Of a DNA stretch of 64,000 bases, positions 1-8,110 are shown in pieces (position 1 is the first letter of the stretch; every line of letters begins with the position of its first letter). The stretch is taken from the NCBI GenBank assembly GCA_014695345.1, contig JACJOC010000044.1, positions 1 through 64,000 on the forward strand, given 5' to 3'. A program made the translations under genes and the position numbers. Under the pieces are notes generated by a model. That model saw only the letters and a program-made list of their open reading frames with translations, was not told the DNA's origin and made no database searches. This DNA comes from Cyanobacteria bacterium FACHB-471. Lineage in GTDB: Bacteria; Cyanobacteriota; Cyanobacteriia; Elainellales; Elainellaceae.

Positions 1-81
1 CCGATAGCTGAGCGGAAAGGTGTAATAGAGCCAGACGCAATAGCTGATGATTTCGGCAGGAAAGCGGTGACGAGAATACAT
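1..81 (-). CDS. IS6-family transposase, N-terminal 27 residues (cut by window edge)
   Basis: The minus strand reads ATG at 81-79 and stays open to the window edge. The peptide contains RFPAEIISYCVWLYYTFPL and then SYR, the classic N-terminus of IS6/IS240-type DDE transposases (F-P-x-E-I-I-x-x-C-V-x-x-Y-x-x-x-x-L-S-x-R). The full family length is about 230 residues, so nearly 90% lies outside the window. It catalyses movement of the element whose inverted repeat ends near 150. Whether the gene is intact cannot be judged. Confidence 0.75.
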   Translation of the reverse strand, partial: MYSRHRFPAEIISYCVWLYYTFPLSYR

Positions 82-150
82 AGACAGAACAGACAGGCAA
101 GACGGAATTCTGTATTTTATCTCTTATCCAAAGTTAAGTTGACAGTACCC
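1..150 (-). mobile_element. Left-edge end of an IS6-family insertion sequence
   Basis: Read on the minus strand, this stretch begins at 150 with a terminal inverted repeat, GGGTACTGTCAACTTAAC. A transposase start codon follows about 70 bp further in. IS6-family elements typically start with GG and have a short inverted repeat and an 8-bp target duplication. Only one end lies in the window, so element length and target duplication cannot be read. The plus-strand reading frame of the neighbouring nuclease gene opens exactly at the inner side of this end, which places the insertion junction at about 150/151. Confidence 0.75.
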
Positions 151-1621
151 ATTCGATGCATTACCAACGGACACTTTTGTTGCTAAGGTTCATCAGCGTC
201 TAAGTGATAGTGAGCTTGATACTACTAGTTCAGAAAGTCAAAGTTATATACGTGAAATAGCGCGCAAGTTTGGCTTAGTAGTAAGAGCAAATTCAAACCT
301 CGATAATTTACGAAAAGCAATTGTTGAGAAAATCGAAAGTAATACTGGAGGGCTAGTCATTTCAAGCTCAGCATTTCCCAGCTTCAACAACATTCAATTG
401 GATGGGCGACAGTTTGAAAATGTATCTGATTTTTTTAAGGAGGTTTTTTTAAAAGAGAAGCAAACTAGTATATGGCAGGAGTATGTTGATGAAAACACGA
501 CAATTGAAGATTTTATAAAAAGTCGAATACAAGAGTATTCAAATGAAATATCACAGCAACTTAAAAACTTAGGAATACTTGACAAGATGCGTATATTCCT
601 TCGAGACCTGACAGACGTAAAAATTGAGCTAACGCATCAACCTCGAAATTTAAACATAGACGCAAAAGCGATATTTCTTGAAGATGGTAACGAAATTAAT
701 ATAAACAACAAAGGAGATGGTACAAAGCGCAGGATCACGATGGCTCTTCTTGAGTTTAAAAAAGAGAAATCACTAGTTCCTGGAGACGATAAGACTGTCT
801 ATCTACTTGACGAACCAGACACACATTTGCATGTCAAAGCTCAGATGGATCTTATAAACACCGTTGAGTCATTCGCTTTATCTGGCAATCAGGTTATTCT
901 AACTACTCACTCGCCATTTATTGTGAATTCTGTGAAGCCAAGTCAGGTTAGATTGCTTAGTCGGAATAAGAGTAGCACATCCATCAATTTTCTAAAGGAA
1001 AACCCTTCTGCAATAACACAGCTACTCAGATCAATAGGGGTTGAAAATACTCATTTGTTCTTCTCTCGTCAAATTGTATTAGTTGAAGGTGAAACCGAAG
1101 AACATTTTATTCCATCATATTATTTAACAAGCACGCAACGTACAATTTCTTCTGGACTCATAAAGGTTTTGAATGCTCAAGGAATTCAAAACATTCCAGG
1201 CTTTGCAAGAGCAATGCTTGAGCTTCATGGTTCAGAGAAGATTTACGTTGTGTATGACAATGATGCTTCACCAGAACTTTTAGACCTCATTCGTCGGCTT
1301 GACCTTGGTGAAGATCAAAAGTTTCAAGTAGGCGACCGTGAGTTTGAAGATGCTTTTGATTCTCCAGTTCTGCATCGATGCTGGACCGAGTATCACAATG
1401 AATGCAATCGGAATCCTTCATCTGATTGGTGTGTTGATGCAATTGAAGATCTTAGAAAGAACTGTACTATTAATGGCGACAAATTTTCTAAAGCTCTAAG
1501 ATCCTTAAACCGTGGTGGGAAAAAAATGACTAAGCCTCTTTTCGGACAAGCTCTTGGAGCATACATAAAATCTCATGAGATTCCTGTAGTATTAGAGAAA
1601 CTTTTCAGTTCTCTAGGCTGA
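151..1621 (+). pseudogene. OLD-family ATPase/TOPRIM nuclease, 5' part lost at IS6 junction
   Basis: The frame that ends at the TGA at 1619-1621 is open back to 143 (an in-frame TGA lies at 140-142, inside the IS end). It therefore continues well upstream of the first usable start (TTG at 398), and sequence between 151 and 398 encodes plausible protein. The ABC-type ATPase C-lobe is present: Walker B YLLDEPDTHLH (about 814-846) and the switch His in LTTHSPF (about 898-918). A TOPRIM domain follows, with the acidic LVEGETEEH (about 1079-1105) and YVVYDNDAS (about 1246-1272). The Walker A half is missing. Families with this architecture include OLD nucleases and Gabija GajA, which act in phage defence. 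No helicase (GajB-like) or other defence partner follows. Loss of the N-terminal ATPase lobe makes the product very probably non-functional. Confidence 0.75.
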
Positions 1622-1822
1622 GTTCTATCTCTGACCCAATACTCTTTACTTATCAGCACAACTTACTGTGGCAGACACTAGAGTGCAACGAGGTAATGTG
1701 TTAAAAGCCATTCTATGGAAGTGGCGATCGCCTTTGTGGTTACACCAGTAGCATCAGGTAACAAGTACGATCGTCAGCCTTAGTAGTAAAGGCTTACAAG
1801 CACAATCGCACACGAAGGGCAT

Positions 1823-2166
1823 TTATTGAATCGGTAATGATTGTGACTGTATCGTTGTAATGCTAGATAGCTTCAGATCGTTTGTTAGCAAGAGTGCATT
1901 CAGAGATTGAGTTGTTGCTGAAACAATGGCATCGGGTAGTTTTAGACGGTGCTGTCTACGAACGCCATGCTTTTAATTGGCTCATCAATATTAACAATTA
2001 GCAGTTGAGCTAGAAAGTTTTGAATTTGCTGTTCTTCTATCTTGCTGAGATTAGGGTAGGAGAGCAATTCCATCTCAGTGATGATAGAAGCATGATACAA
2101 ACTGATAGGTAGAGGAGCAGTTAAGCGCCCGCCCAGATAATACAGAGCAATGTTTGTATCAAGCAC
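1823..2166 (-). pseudogene. vapC: VapC-like PIN-domain toxin, frameshifted
   Basis: The minus strand starts at GTG 2166 (upstream in-frame ATT or CTG are alternatives) with LDTNIALYYL, carrying the first PIN acidic residue, and continues with a Glu in ITEMELLSYP. The frame stops early at 1942 after 74 codons. A one-base shift near 1956-1962 recovers the rest of a PIN domain: RQHRLKLPDAIVSATTQ, then LLTNDLKL, ending at a TAA at 1823-1825. That tail carries the expected PDA and TND acidic motifs of PIN RNases. The frame break removes the second half of the active site. It lies 14 bp after the antitoxin gene, the usual arrangement. Either the toxin is dead and only the antitoxin persists, or there is a sequencing error at one base. 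Confidence 0.8.
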
Positions 2167-2180
2167 AATCAGGGGTTAGC

Positions 2181-2393
2181 TTATGACCATTCGTCTCTAA
2201 TTTGCTGTTGATAGTCTAAAGGGTCAACGGTAAGTTGAATCACACCTGCATAGGTAGCCAATGCTGATGTTGTATCCTGCTGCTGGTGGGTTTTCAAGAT
2301 TTTTTCGATCGCCTGCCAATCTTCATAATCAATCAAAACAGCAACGGGACGCATCGCTTCATCAGTGACAATTTGCTTTCTAATCGGTTTCAT
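2181..2393 (-). CDS. vapB: Phd/VapB-type antitoxin of a type II toxin-antitoxin pair
   Basis: This is a 70-residue acidic protein beginning MKPIRKQIVTDEAMRPVAVL, followed by an IDYEDWQAIEK segment typical of Phd/YefM-like and cyanobacterial VapB antitoxins. The N-terminal half should bind DNA and dimerise, and the C-terminal half (to DYQQQIRDEWS) should wrap the toxin. It lies immediately upstream of the broken vapC gene on the same strand with a 14-bp gap, so the two were co-transcribed. If the toxin is inactive this antitoxin may serve only as a repressor or as a decoy against related toxins. Confidence 0.75.
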   Translation of the reverse strand: MKPIRKQIVTDEAMRPVAVLIDYEDWQAIEKILKTHQQQDTTSALATYAGVIQLTVDPLDYQQQIRDEWS

Positions 2394-2546
2394 GGTTCAT
2401 CAAAGCTGGAGAACTATGATTTAGCTAACCCATATTGTGACTGACTTTATTGTGACTGACTTTCTTGAAGAGAAGATAGACATCCTGACTTTGAATTCCA
2501 GGTGGAGCCTGGAAAGGAGGGGTTGTTGCTCTTATTTCTCAGCATC

Positions 2547-2774
2547 TTAGCTTGAAGGACCTAAATCATCAGGTAGTTCAGCAACTGAGCATTGCAAAAT
2601 ATGAAGCAGCGCCTTGAACTGGCGAATAGTTAGCTTTGGTTCCGCTCTGCCCACTTCCCAATTGCTGACCGTCTGCACTGTAATTCCAAGAGCGTCTGCA
2701 ACTTGCTTCTGAGTCAGGTTACGAATTCGCCTTAACCGGACTAACGCAGATTCTTGTTCTAGCTCCTCGGTCAT
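2547..2774 (-). CDS. Small XRE-family helix-turn-helix regulator
   Basis: This 75-residue protein is essentially one HTH_3/XRE domain: LRRIRNLTQKQVADALGI, then TVQTVSNWEVGRAEPKL, then a third helical region. Residues 11-67 span the domain, and no sensor domain is present. The ATG at 2774-2772 is followed by an acidic N-terminus (MTEELEQES). Two palindromes lie directly upstream of the start and make autoregulation likely. It sits on the same strand as the vapBC remnant, but about 150 bp separates them. The target genes are unknown. Confidence 0.8.
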   Translation of the reverse strand: MTEELEQESALVRLRRIRNLTQKQVADALGITVQTVSNWEVGRAEPKLTIRQFKALLHILQCSVAELPDDLGPSS

Positions 2775-2781
2775 TTAAGCC

Positions 2782-2830
2782 TAAATTGATTTATATAAAG
2801 TAGATTGACAAGCAGCCCTAAATCGATTTA
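2782..2830. promoter_or_regulatory. Paired 12-bp palindromes, likely operator of the XRE gene
   Basis: TAAATTGATTTA (2782-2793) and TAAATCGATTTA (2819-2830, a perfect palindrome) differ at one base. They lie within longer direct repeats (CCTAAATYGATTTAKATAARGTAG) whose centres are 37 bp apart. The proximal site begins 8 bp before the XRE start codon. Spacing and symmetry fit binding by a small dimeric HTH repressor; this is inference, not proof. Confidence 0.55.
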
Positions 2831-3060
2831 GATAAGGTAGAGGCTCAAATCAAACCGCCTCGTCAGAGACAGCACTGGTCAGAGGTATATCCTCACCACC
2901 TGGCATCTCTAAGTTTCTCACTATCCAAGTAATTTAAGGCATTTTAGCCCAGTCAGATGACTGTTTGTTCTGCTTGCTCTTAAGCAGTCCAGTCATGCTG
3001 AGGCTTTGCCATGCCTATTTACCCTTGCTGCGACGCAATAGCGCGATCGCACCATTTCCC

Positions 3061-3273
3061 ATGCCATCCTATCGAGATTCCCTGCATCCCTGGTGCATCG
3101 TCCGCTCTTTTCCCAACGCTCATACCCTGGTTGTCGCTCGTTTTCGTCGTCGCAGCGATGCAGAAACTCAGCTGAGAGCCTTGCAACGTCTGATCCCAGC
3201 GGCTACCTTTTGCATCGTGTTCGATGCAGGACAACATTCTGACCAGCCTGAAACCGAGGGAGAAGACAGCTAA
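3061..3273 (+). CDS. Small conserved hypothetical protein
   Basis: This 70-residue protein starts at the ATG at 3061 (MPSYRDSLHPWCIVR). The frame is open further upstream to a TTG at 2965, but that extension is low-complexity and rich in rare contexts, so the internal ATG is preferred. The body reads VVARFRRRSDAETQLRALQR followed by an acidic tail (ETEGEDS). The pattern of a beta strand, a basic loop and an amphipathic helix resembles short proteins seen in other cyanobacteria. No function can be assigned. Confidence 0.55.
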   Translation: MPSYRDSLHPWCIVRSFPNAHTLVVARFRRRSDAETQLRALQRLIPAATFCIVFDAGQHSDQPETEGEDS

Positions 3274-3354
3274 AGGCGATCGCTAATCATGGCAGCACCC
3301 ACTTGTGAGGGCGATCGCTGAACTTTCTGATGGCGGAGAACAATTTGCCTCGCT

Positions 3355-3759
3355 TCACAGATGCCGTGTCTCTGCGGGTGCTGCCCACCAGTTGTTGTTG
3401 CGTCCATCGGCATACTGAACCGGAGCATCAACCAGCTCTTGCAAATCTACGTTGTCGAGGGCAGCCAGTTTGACCGAAACGTAGTCACCGCCAAGCTCTT
3501 CAAGGTATCCACGTCCAAACGGGCGGACACCACAGCGTTTACAGAATAGATGATGACTGCTCTGGGTATTAAACTGGTAGTCACTCAGATCGTCTTCACC
3601 CGCGAGCAGTCGAAATGCGTCAGGCTTGATGATTACGCTCCAGTTTCGAGTCTTAGTACAGATTGAGCAATTACACTTGCCTGTGCCCAAACTCAGATCG
3701 ATATCTGCTTCAAAACGAACAGCGCCGCAGTGGCAGCTTCCAGCGTATGTCTTTTTCAT
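3355..3759 (-). CDS. GFA/CENP-V family zinc protein
   Basis: This 134-residue protein has two zinc-binding clusters: [11 protein letters not shown] at residues 8-18 and [14 protein letters not shown] around 27-40, then [14 protein letters not shown] about 71-84. This cysteine set defines the GFA (glutathione-dependent formaldehyde-activating) fold, which binds structural zinc. True GFA activity is doubtful for most members, so a thiol adduct-handling role is only inferred. It is divergently arranged with the S41 peptidase gene. Confidence 0.8.
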   Translation of the reverse strand: MKKTYAGSCHCGAVRFEADIDLSLGTGKCNCSICTKTRNWSVIIKPDAFRLLAGEDDLSDYQFNTQSSHHLFCKRCGVRPFGRGYLEELGGDYVSVKLAALDNVDLQELVDAPVQYADGRNNNWWAAPAETRHL

Positions 3760-3845
3760 GGGTGCATTTCCATAACGACCTCATAAGAACTTTGCTGACC
3801 GAGTTTCAGAAAATTCTTATCCTCAACCTCTCAGGAATCAGAACA

Positions 3846-5153
3846 ATGGTGGCTCGCTTTTTCTCTCGTATTATCTCTCGCCTTAATAGAACAAGGTTTC
3901 CTGCGATCGCTTTTGTTGGCTTTACAGCCTTGCTTCTGCTCTGGTTTATATCTCCCGTTTTGTCTCAAGAATCGTTAGAAGAGAAGGTGTTTAACGAGGT
4001 TTGGCAAACAGTTAATGATAATTTTTATGATGACAATTTTAACGGAATTGACTGGGCAGCAATGCCAGACAAGTATAGACCTCAAATCAGGCAAGTACAA
4101 AGTCGTCAGCAGTTTGCGGAGGTCATTAATCAGATGCTAGCTGAATTGCAAACCTCCCACACCTACTTTTACACCCCAAGCGAAACTGCTTACTACCAAC
4201 TTTTAGGGATTTTTCAACCTGAAATCAACGATCTACCAGCTGCTGCAAAAGCACTATTTCCCAACGATAGATATGAGTACACCGGCATTGGTATTTTCAC
4301 TAAAACCAGCCACGAAAAAACTTTTGTCAGCGCGATTTTGGAGGGTAGCCCAGCGGCGATCGCAGGTTTAAGGGTAGGTGATGAATTACTTAGCGTAGAC
4401 GGCAACCCCTATCAACCGATTGAGTCATTCACAGGTAAAGCAGGACAAGACGTAACGCTGTTGATTCAGCGATCTGCTGATCCCACTAGTCAGCAGGAGA
4501 TTAATGTTACTCCTCAAACATTCGACACAACGATCTTGTTCAAAGAGGCGCAGCAAGCAAGTACTCAAGTGATTGAGCAACAGGGTAAACGCATTGGCTA
4601 TATTCACATTTGGTCCAATGCGGCTGATCTTCATCAACAGCAGATGATGGAAGATTTGATGTTTGGCAAGCTCGCCGATGCCGATGGTTTGGTATTAGAT
4701 ATTCGTGACGGATGGGGAGGAGGTTCGATCGCTTATCTCAATTTCTTTACGGGTGAGAGTCCGAGCATCACCAGTATTAGACGAGATGGAAATGCATTCA
4801 TCGCCGATTACCGCTGGAAAAAACCCGTAGTTCTTCTGATGAATGAGGGCAGCAGAAGCAGCAAGGAAATTATCGCCTTTGGCTTTCGGCAATCTGAAAT
4901 TGGGACTTTAGTCGGCACAACCACCGCAGGCGCAGTTGTAGCAGGACGTGGCTTTGTGATGCAAGACGGCAGTTTGCTATATGTTGCTGTAGCGGATGTG
5001 TTGGTAGATGGCAATCAGAGATTAGAAGGAAAGGGAGTAACCCCAGATATTCCTGTGGCTTTTCCGTTGGAATACGCAGAAGGCGTTGACCCTCAAAAGC
5101 AGCAGGCGATCGCTACATTAGTTACTGCTATTGAACAGCAACACCACCATTAA
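3846..5153 (+). CDS. S41-family (C-terminal processing-like) peptidase with PDZ domain
   Basis: The ATG at 3846 is chosen over the longer frame (from 3663), which would overlap the divergent GFA gene. It gives 435 residues starting MVARFF with a membrane anchor or signal (AIAFVGFTALLLLWF) about residues 19-35. A helical N-terminal domain follows, then a PDZ-like region (IAGLRVGDELLSVDGNPY) and the S41 core (GLVLDIRDGWGGGS, then NEGSRSSKEI with the predicted nucleophile Ser). The Lys of the classical CtpA Ser/Lys pair, normally in a T-x-G-K-G motif, is replaced by VGTTTAGAVV, so the active-site chemistry may be of the tricorn or IRBP-like type. It should act in the periplasm or thylakoid lumen. 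Confidence 0.8.
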   Translation: MVARFFSRIISRLNRTRFPAIAFVGFTALLLLWFISPVLSQESLEEKVFNEVWQTVNDNFYDDNFNGIDWAAMPDKYRPQIRQVQSRQQFAEVINQMLAELQTSHTYFYTPSETAYYQLLGIFQPEINDLPAAAKALFPNDRYEYTGIGIFTKTSHEKTFVSAILEGSPAAIAGLRVGDELLSVDGNPYQPIESFTGKAGQDVTLLIQRSADPTSQQEINVTPQTFDTTILFKEAQQASTQVIEQQGKRIGYIHIWSNAADLHQQQMMEDLMFGKLADADGLVLDIRDGWGGGSIAYLNFFTGESPSITSIRRDGNAFIADYRWKKPVVLLMNEGSRSSKEIIAFGFRQSEIGTLVGTTTAGAVVAGRGFVMQDGSLLYVAVADVLVDGNQRLEGKGVTPDIPVAFPLEYAEGVDPQKQQAIATLVTAIEQQHHH

Positions 5154-5218
5154 CTGCAACCGCTTTATCAAGAGAAGATAAGAAACAAAGCAGAGTTTCC
5201 TACCCGCTAACGTAGCGC

Positions 5219-5325
5219 TACGCACATACTTTAAATTCGATGTGTAAATTTTGTAGGGGCATAGCAATACCATGCCCCTACGAGGGGGTTGAGAGCCGTG
5301 AATCATACCCGCATTCAGCAACGCC
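5219..5325 (-). repeat. Type A palindromic repeat element, copy 1
   Basis: The core hairpin GTAGGGGCATAGCAATACC continues to CCCCTAC at 5253-5281. The outer part matches copies at 10820-10932 and 55448-55549: on the minus strand it reads GGCGTTGCTGAATGCGGGTA, then TGATTCACGG, then the hairpin. The distal end is degenerate compared with the other copies. It lies between the S41 gene and the BON gene and carries no coding capacity. Confidence 0.75.
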
Positions 5326-5340
5326 TCAATTACTTTTTGT

Positions 5341-5853
5341 TTACGGTGTGCCCGTGTTCGACTCGGTGATGTCGTTGCTGTCACTTGGAGGTGGCTCTGG
5401 CTCTGCACCTGAACGAAGTGCAGCGTTCACCGTAACACTTTGAACACCCTTGATTTCTCTGGCAAGTGTCTCAATCTTATCGAGTTGAGCTTGGTCAACC
5501 ACTGTGCCTGCAACTGTTACCGCGCCATCTTTTGCTTCAACTGTTAACTCAGCTGCGGGTAGATTAGCTTCAAGTTTTGATCTCACCTCACTCCGCAGAT
5601 CGCCGTCCGCTTTCTCAGCATCGCCTCCCGTTATGTCATTGCGCTGCTCAGCAGAGCGAATATCAGAGTTTAGCTGCCTGCGACGTAGCTCGGAAGTTGC
5701 ATCGTCTTGGTTAGTTTCGGCAGTGGGTTGATCCAAATCAGCTTCAGCATTAGCCGCCGAATCAGGAGCACTGCTGCTGGTTCGAGCGGTAGAGCAACCT
5801 ACGGCACTGATTAACAAAACGCTACCCAAAAGTAATGAAGTTACTTTTTTCAT
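5341..5853 (-). CDS. BON-domain lipoprotein
   Basis: This is a 170-residue protein. A lipoprotein signal peptide ends in LISAVGC (Cys20), so it is predicted to be lipid-anchored in the envelope. A long acidic, Ala/Ser-rich linker follows, then one BON domain (about residues 75-145: RSEVRSKLEANLP, VEAKDGAVTVAGTV, LDKIETLAREIKGV). BON domains bind phospholipid surfaces and are common in osmotic-stress proteins such as OsmY. It is on the same strand as the YsnF-like stress gene but separated from it by a 152-bp spacer with an inverted repeat, so co-expression is possible but not evident. Confidence 0.85.
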   Translation of the reverse strand: MKKVTSLLLGSVLLISAVGCSTARTSSSAPDSAANAEADLDQPTAETNQDDATSELRRRQLNSDIRSAEQRNDITGGDAEKADGDLRSEVRSKLEANLPAAELTVEAKDGAVTVAGTVVDQAQLDKIETLAREIKGVQSVTVNAALRSGAEPEPPPSDSNDITESNTGTP

Positions 5854-5930
5854 AATCTGAATCCAATGATGTTGTTAAAAACGTTTACTGCACAAACTTT
5901 GAAGGCAAATTCAAAGGCAAATTATTTAGC

Positions 5931-5992
5931 AGCAATGCATTAGAAATAGCCTGAAATTTCTAATATTCATCTAATGCTTTTAATGCATTGCT
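5931..5992. repeat. Inverted repeat between the BON and YsnF-like genes
   Basis: AGCAATGCATTA (5931-5942) is perfectly repeated in inverse at TAATGCATTGCT (5981-5992). A nested pair, ATTAGAAAT and ATTTCTAAT (5939-5947 and 5956-5964), offers an alternative stem. No T-run follows directly, so a terminator is unproven. It may be a miniature repeat, an attenuator or an mRNA-stability hairpin. Confidence 0.5.
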
Positions 5993-6005
5993 GATAAAAC
6001 TACAC

Positions 6006-7055
6006 CTAAGTGCGATCGGATGGAAAATCAACCGGTCCCTCTACTCTTGGATGCCCTTTAACTTTGACATCCAGTTCCTCATGACGAACGGTCTCTTCAG
6101 CATTCACAACTTCCTGGTTGACTTCCTTCCGTAAGCTGACTTCTTCTCGCACAAAGGCTTGTTTTTGGATGTTTGGTGTTTCTTCGTACATCTCCATCCG
6201 CATTACTTCGCCTTCACGGAAGTCCGCATCGCTAGGAGCTACAGCTTTACCGATTTCAGACGAAATGCGCTTAACCACAATGCGCTCTTTCTCGATTGGA
6301 ACTGCAACCCTAGCTGTCTCTGTTTCAACGTGCTTGCTAACCGTTACCTCGCCTGCTTTTTGCCGGGTTTTCCCGACCCGCAGTTGTTCTTCGTAAAGCC
6401 GAACTGATTCACTATCAGTGACTGCTCGAACCGGGGTTTCAACGGTGCTACTCGGCGGGTTGATTGGAGCAGCAACAGGTTGCGCCTGCTCAACGGTTTG
6501 GGTGTGGGAAGCATCCGTTACGTTGTAAATGCCCCAGTCTTGAATGGTGTGCCGCTTGAGAACTTGTTCAGCGTGCTGAACGTCGGCATCTGTACCTTGC
6601 ACCATGACCAAGTAGTCACCACGAGAAACGCGATCGCTATAGACCTGCGCTTCTTTTTCAGGAATGCCTAGCCCAACCAACGCTCCTAGCAAACCACCTG
6701 CTGCTGCTCCAATTGCGGTTCCCGAAAGAGCCGTCGCCAGCACGGTTGCTCCAGCCCCAGCTAACATCACAGGCCCGATGCCAGGAATTGCTAAAACTCC
6801 CAAACCCACTAACAACCCAGTGAGTCCCCCCAAAGCGCCTCCTGATACTGCACCTGTTTTGGCTCCGTCATCAGCTTTGTTGCCTACATGCTCACTCACG
6901 CTTGCACCAGCAAGTTTATCAGTGCGGTCATCTCTGGCAATTACAGAGACTTTATCCATTGGGAAGCCACTACGCTCCAGCTCATGCAGCGCTTGTTCTG
7001 CTGCACGTCGAGTGGGAAACGTTCCGATCGCTCTTCTGGTTTGAGTTAAAGCCAT
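6006..7055 (-). CDS. YsnF/AvaK-type stress protein with DUF2382 domain
   Basis: This 349-residue protein has an N-terminal general-stress-protein-17M-like module (FPTRRAAEQALHELERSGFP, then KVSVIARDD). A Gly/Ala-rich hydrophobic segment follows (about residues 67-130; GGALGGLTGLLVGLGVLAI), which may form a membrane hairpin. The C-terminal DUF2382 (about 225-335) has repeating charged strands such as LRVGKTRQKAGEVTVSKHVE and VPIEKERIVVKR. Such proteins are induced by salt, desiccation or oxidative stress in bacteria. The biochemical role is unknown. The start at 7055 gives the usual MALTQTRRAIGTF opening. Confidence 0.85.
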   Translation of the reverse strand: MALTQTRRAIGTFPTRRAAEQALHELERSGFPMDKVSVIARDDRTDKLAGASVSEHVGNKADDGAKTGAVSGGALGGLTGLLVGLGVLAIPGIGPVMLAGAGATVLATALSGTAIGAAAGGLLGALVGLGIPEKEAQVYSDRVSRGDYLVMVQGTDADVQHAEQVLKRHTIQDWGIYNVTDASHTQTVEQAQPVAAPINPPSSTVETPVRAVTDSESVRLYEEQLRVGKTRQKAGEVTVSKHVETETARVAVPIEKERIVVKRISSEIGKAVAPSDADFREGEVMRMEMYEETPNIQKQAFVREEVSLRKEVNQEVVNAEETVRHEELDVKVKGHPRVEGPVDFPSDRT

Positions 7056-7503
7056 ACTTCCGCCCTTTCATCTAAAGTAAACCTGTATTTCTTACTTCAT
7101 GTTGGGTCAGCTTGACGGCAGTCGTGTTCCCCTAAAGACTGAGCCCAAAATGCTCGAAAGAAATAGCTTTCGGCTAATACCTTATATTGCTTTCAGCCCT
7201 ATGAATACTTTTGTTCACTCCTTTTCCACTAAATAATTCAGGGATGTATCCCTGCTTCCCTTGATCTTTTAGTACCTAATCTTTAATCGGGAAGAGAGTA
7301 AAGTATTTAGATAATTTTTACTTGAGGTGGTAGTGGTAAGATTAAAATACTCTACACAAGAGTGTTCGCGTAGCGCTTGCACTAGACTTGACTGCCCAAT
7401 TGGGTTGTGTGATTGAAGCACAATTCAGCGATCGCAAACACAAAGTAAATCAATCTGATATTTCTAATCCCTAACACCGAGCTTTAATCCTTGCTTTACC
7501 CGT
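7056..7503. other. Intergenic region between divergent genes
   Basis: 448 bp separates the minus-strand stress gene from the plus-strand HTH gene and should hold both promoters. It is AT-rich around 7200-7350. I see no long ORF, tRNA, palindrome of more than 10 bp or repeat-family member here. Confidence 0.5.
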
Positions 7504-8022
7504 ATGAATCCTTTGAAGTTGCGCCCTGAAGATTGCTCAGCCTTTGGACAGTTGGTGTTGCAGTATCTTCAAGACAACCCTCAAACCAACATGAGTCAGC
7601 TTGCTAAGCAAGTGCATATTTCTCGTGCTGGATTGGGCTGGATTTGCCTCAAGCGCAGTGGTCCCGATGAGGAAACTGCTAAGCGGATTTCAGAGGTGAT
7701 TGGCGCTGATCTACGAGAGGTTGCACGACTAGTGCATGAAAACAAAGTAGAAAATTTGTCAAATTTGGGTGGGTTAAACTACGTTGCTAAGGTGAATGGC
7801 AATAGGGTGAAGCGATTGATTCCTGTCTCTGATGCTCTCGCGGGATTAAATAGTCTTTATCAAGCATTTCATCAGGTCACAAGAAGCGTCTCACTTGCCG
7901 AGAAGCCGTCAGAGTTCCAAATTTACAAGCAGTCGTTTGAACTGCTAAAAGCACACCTTCTCAAACCGAAACAGAGATCTTCTAAACATTCTGATAGCTT
8001 TAATTCGCCTGATCAAAATTGA
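7504..8022 (+). CDS. Helix-turn-helix protein
   Basis: In this 172-residue protein, residues 15-75 form an XRE-like HTH domain (NMSQLAKQVHISRAGLGWI, then TAKRISEVIGADLREVARLV). The C-terminal half (residues 90-160) is helical and has no recognised ligand domain. The ATG at 7504 gives MNPLKLRPEDCSAFGQL. It is probably a DNA-binding regulator; targets and signal are unknown. The following gene is convergent. Confidence 0.65.
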   Translation: MNPLKLRPEDCSAFGQLVLQYLQDNPQTNMSQLAKQVHISRAGLGWICLKRSGPDEETAKRISEVIGADLREVARLVHENKVENLSNLGGLNYVAKVNGNRVKRLIPVSDALAGLNSLYQAFHQVTRSVSLAEKPSEFQIYKQSFELLKAHLLKPKQRSSKHSDSFNSPDQN

Positions 8023-8110
8023 TATCTTTACCAGATTGATATCCTTGTCAGGCTGAAGCAATGCCTTGCTCAAAGGTTCGCTCCAGACACACTGTCTCCT
8101 GACTAGCGTT

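Noticed and set aside
3663-3845. Long N-terminal extension of the S41 peptidase frame
   Set aside because: It overlaps the divergent GFA gene and lacks protein-like character; the ATG at 3846 sits directly before a good membrane anchor.
5240-5443. ORF through type A repeat copy 1
   Set aside because: It only reads through the palindromic repeat and the BON gene antisense.
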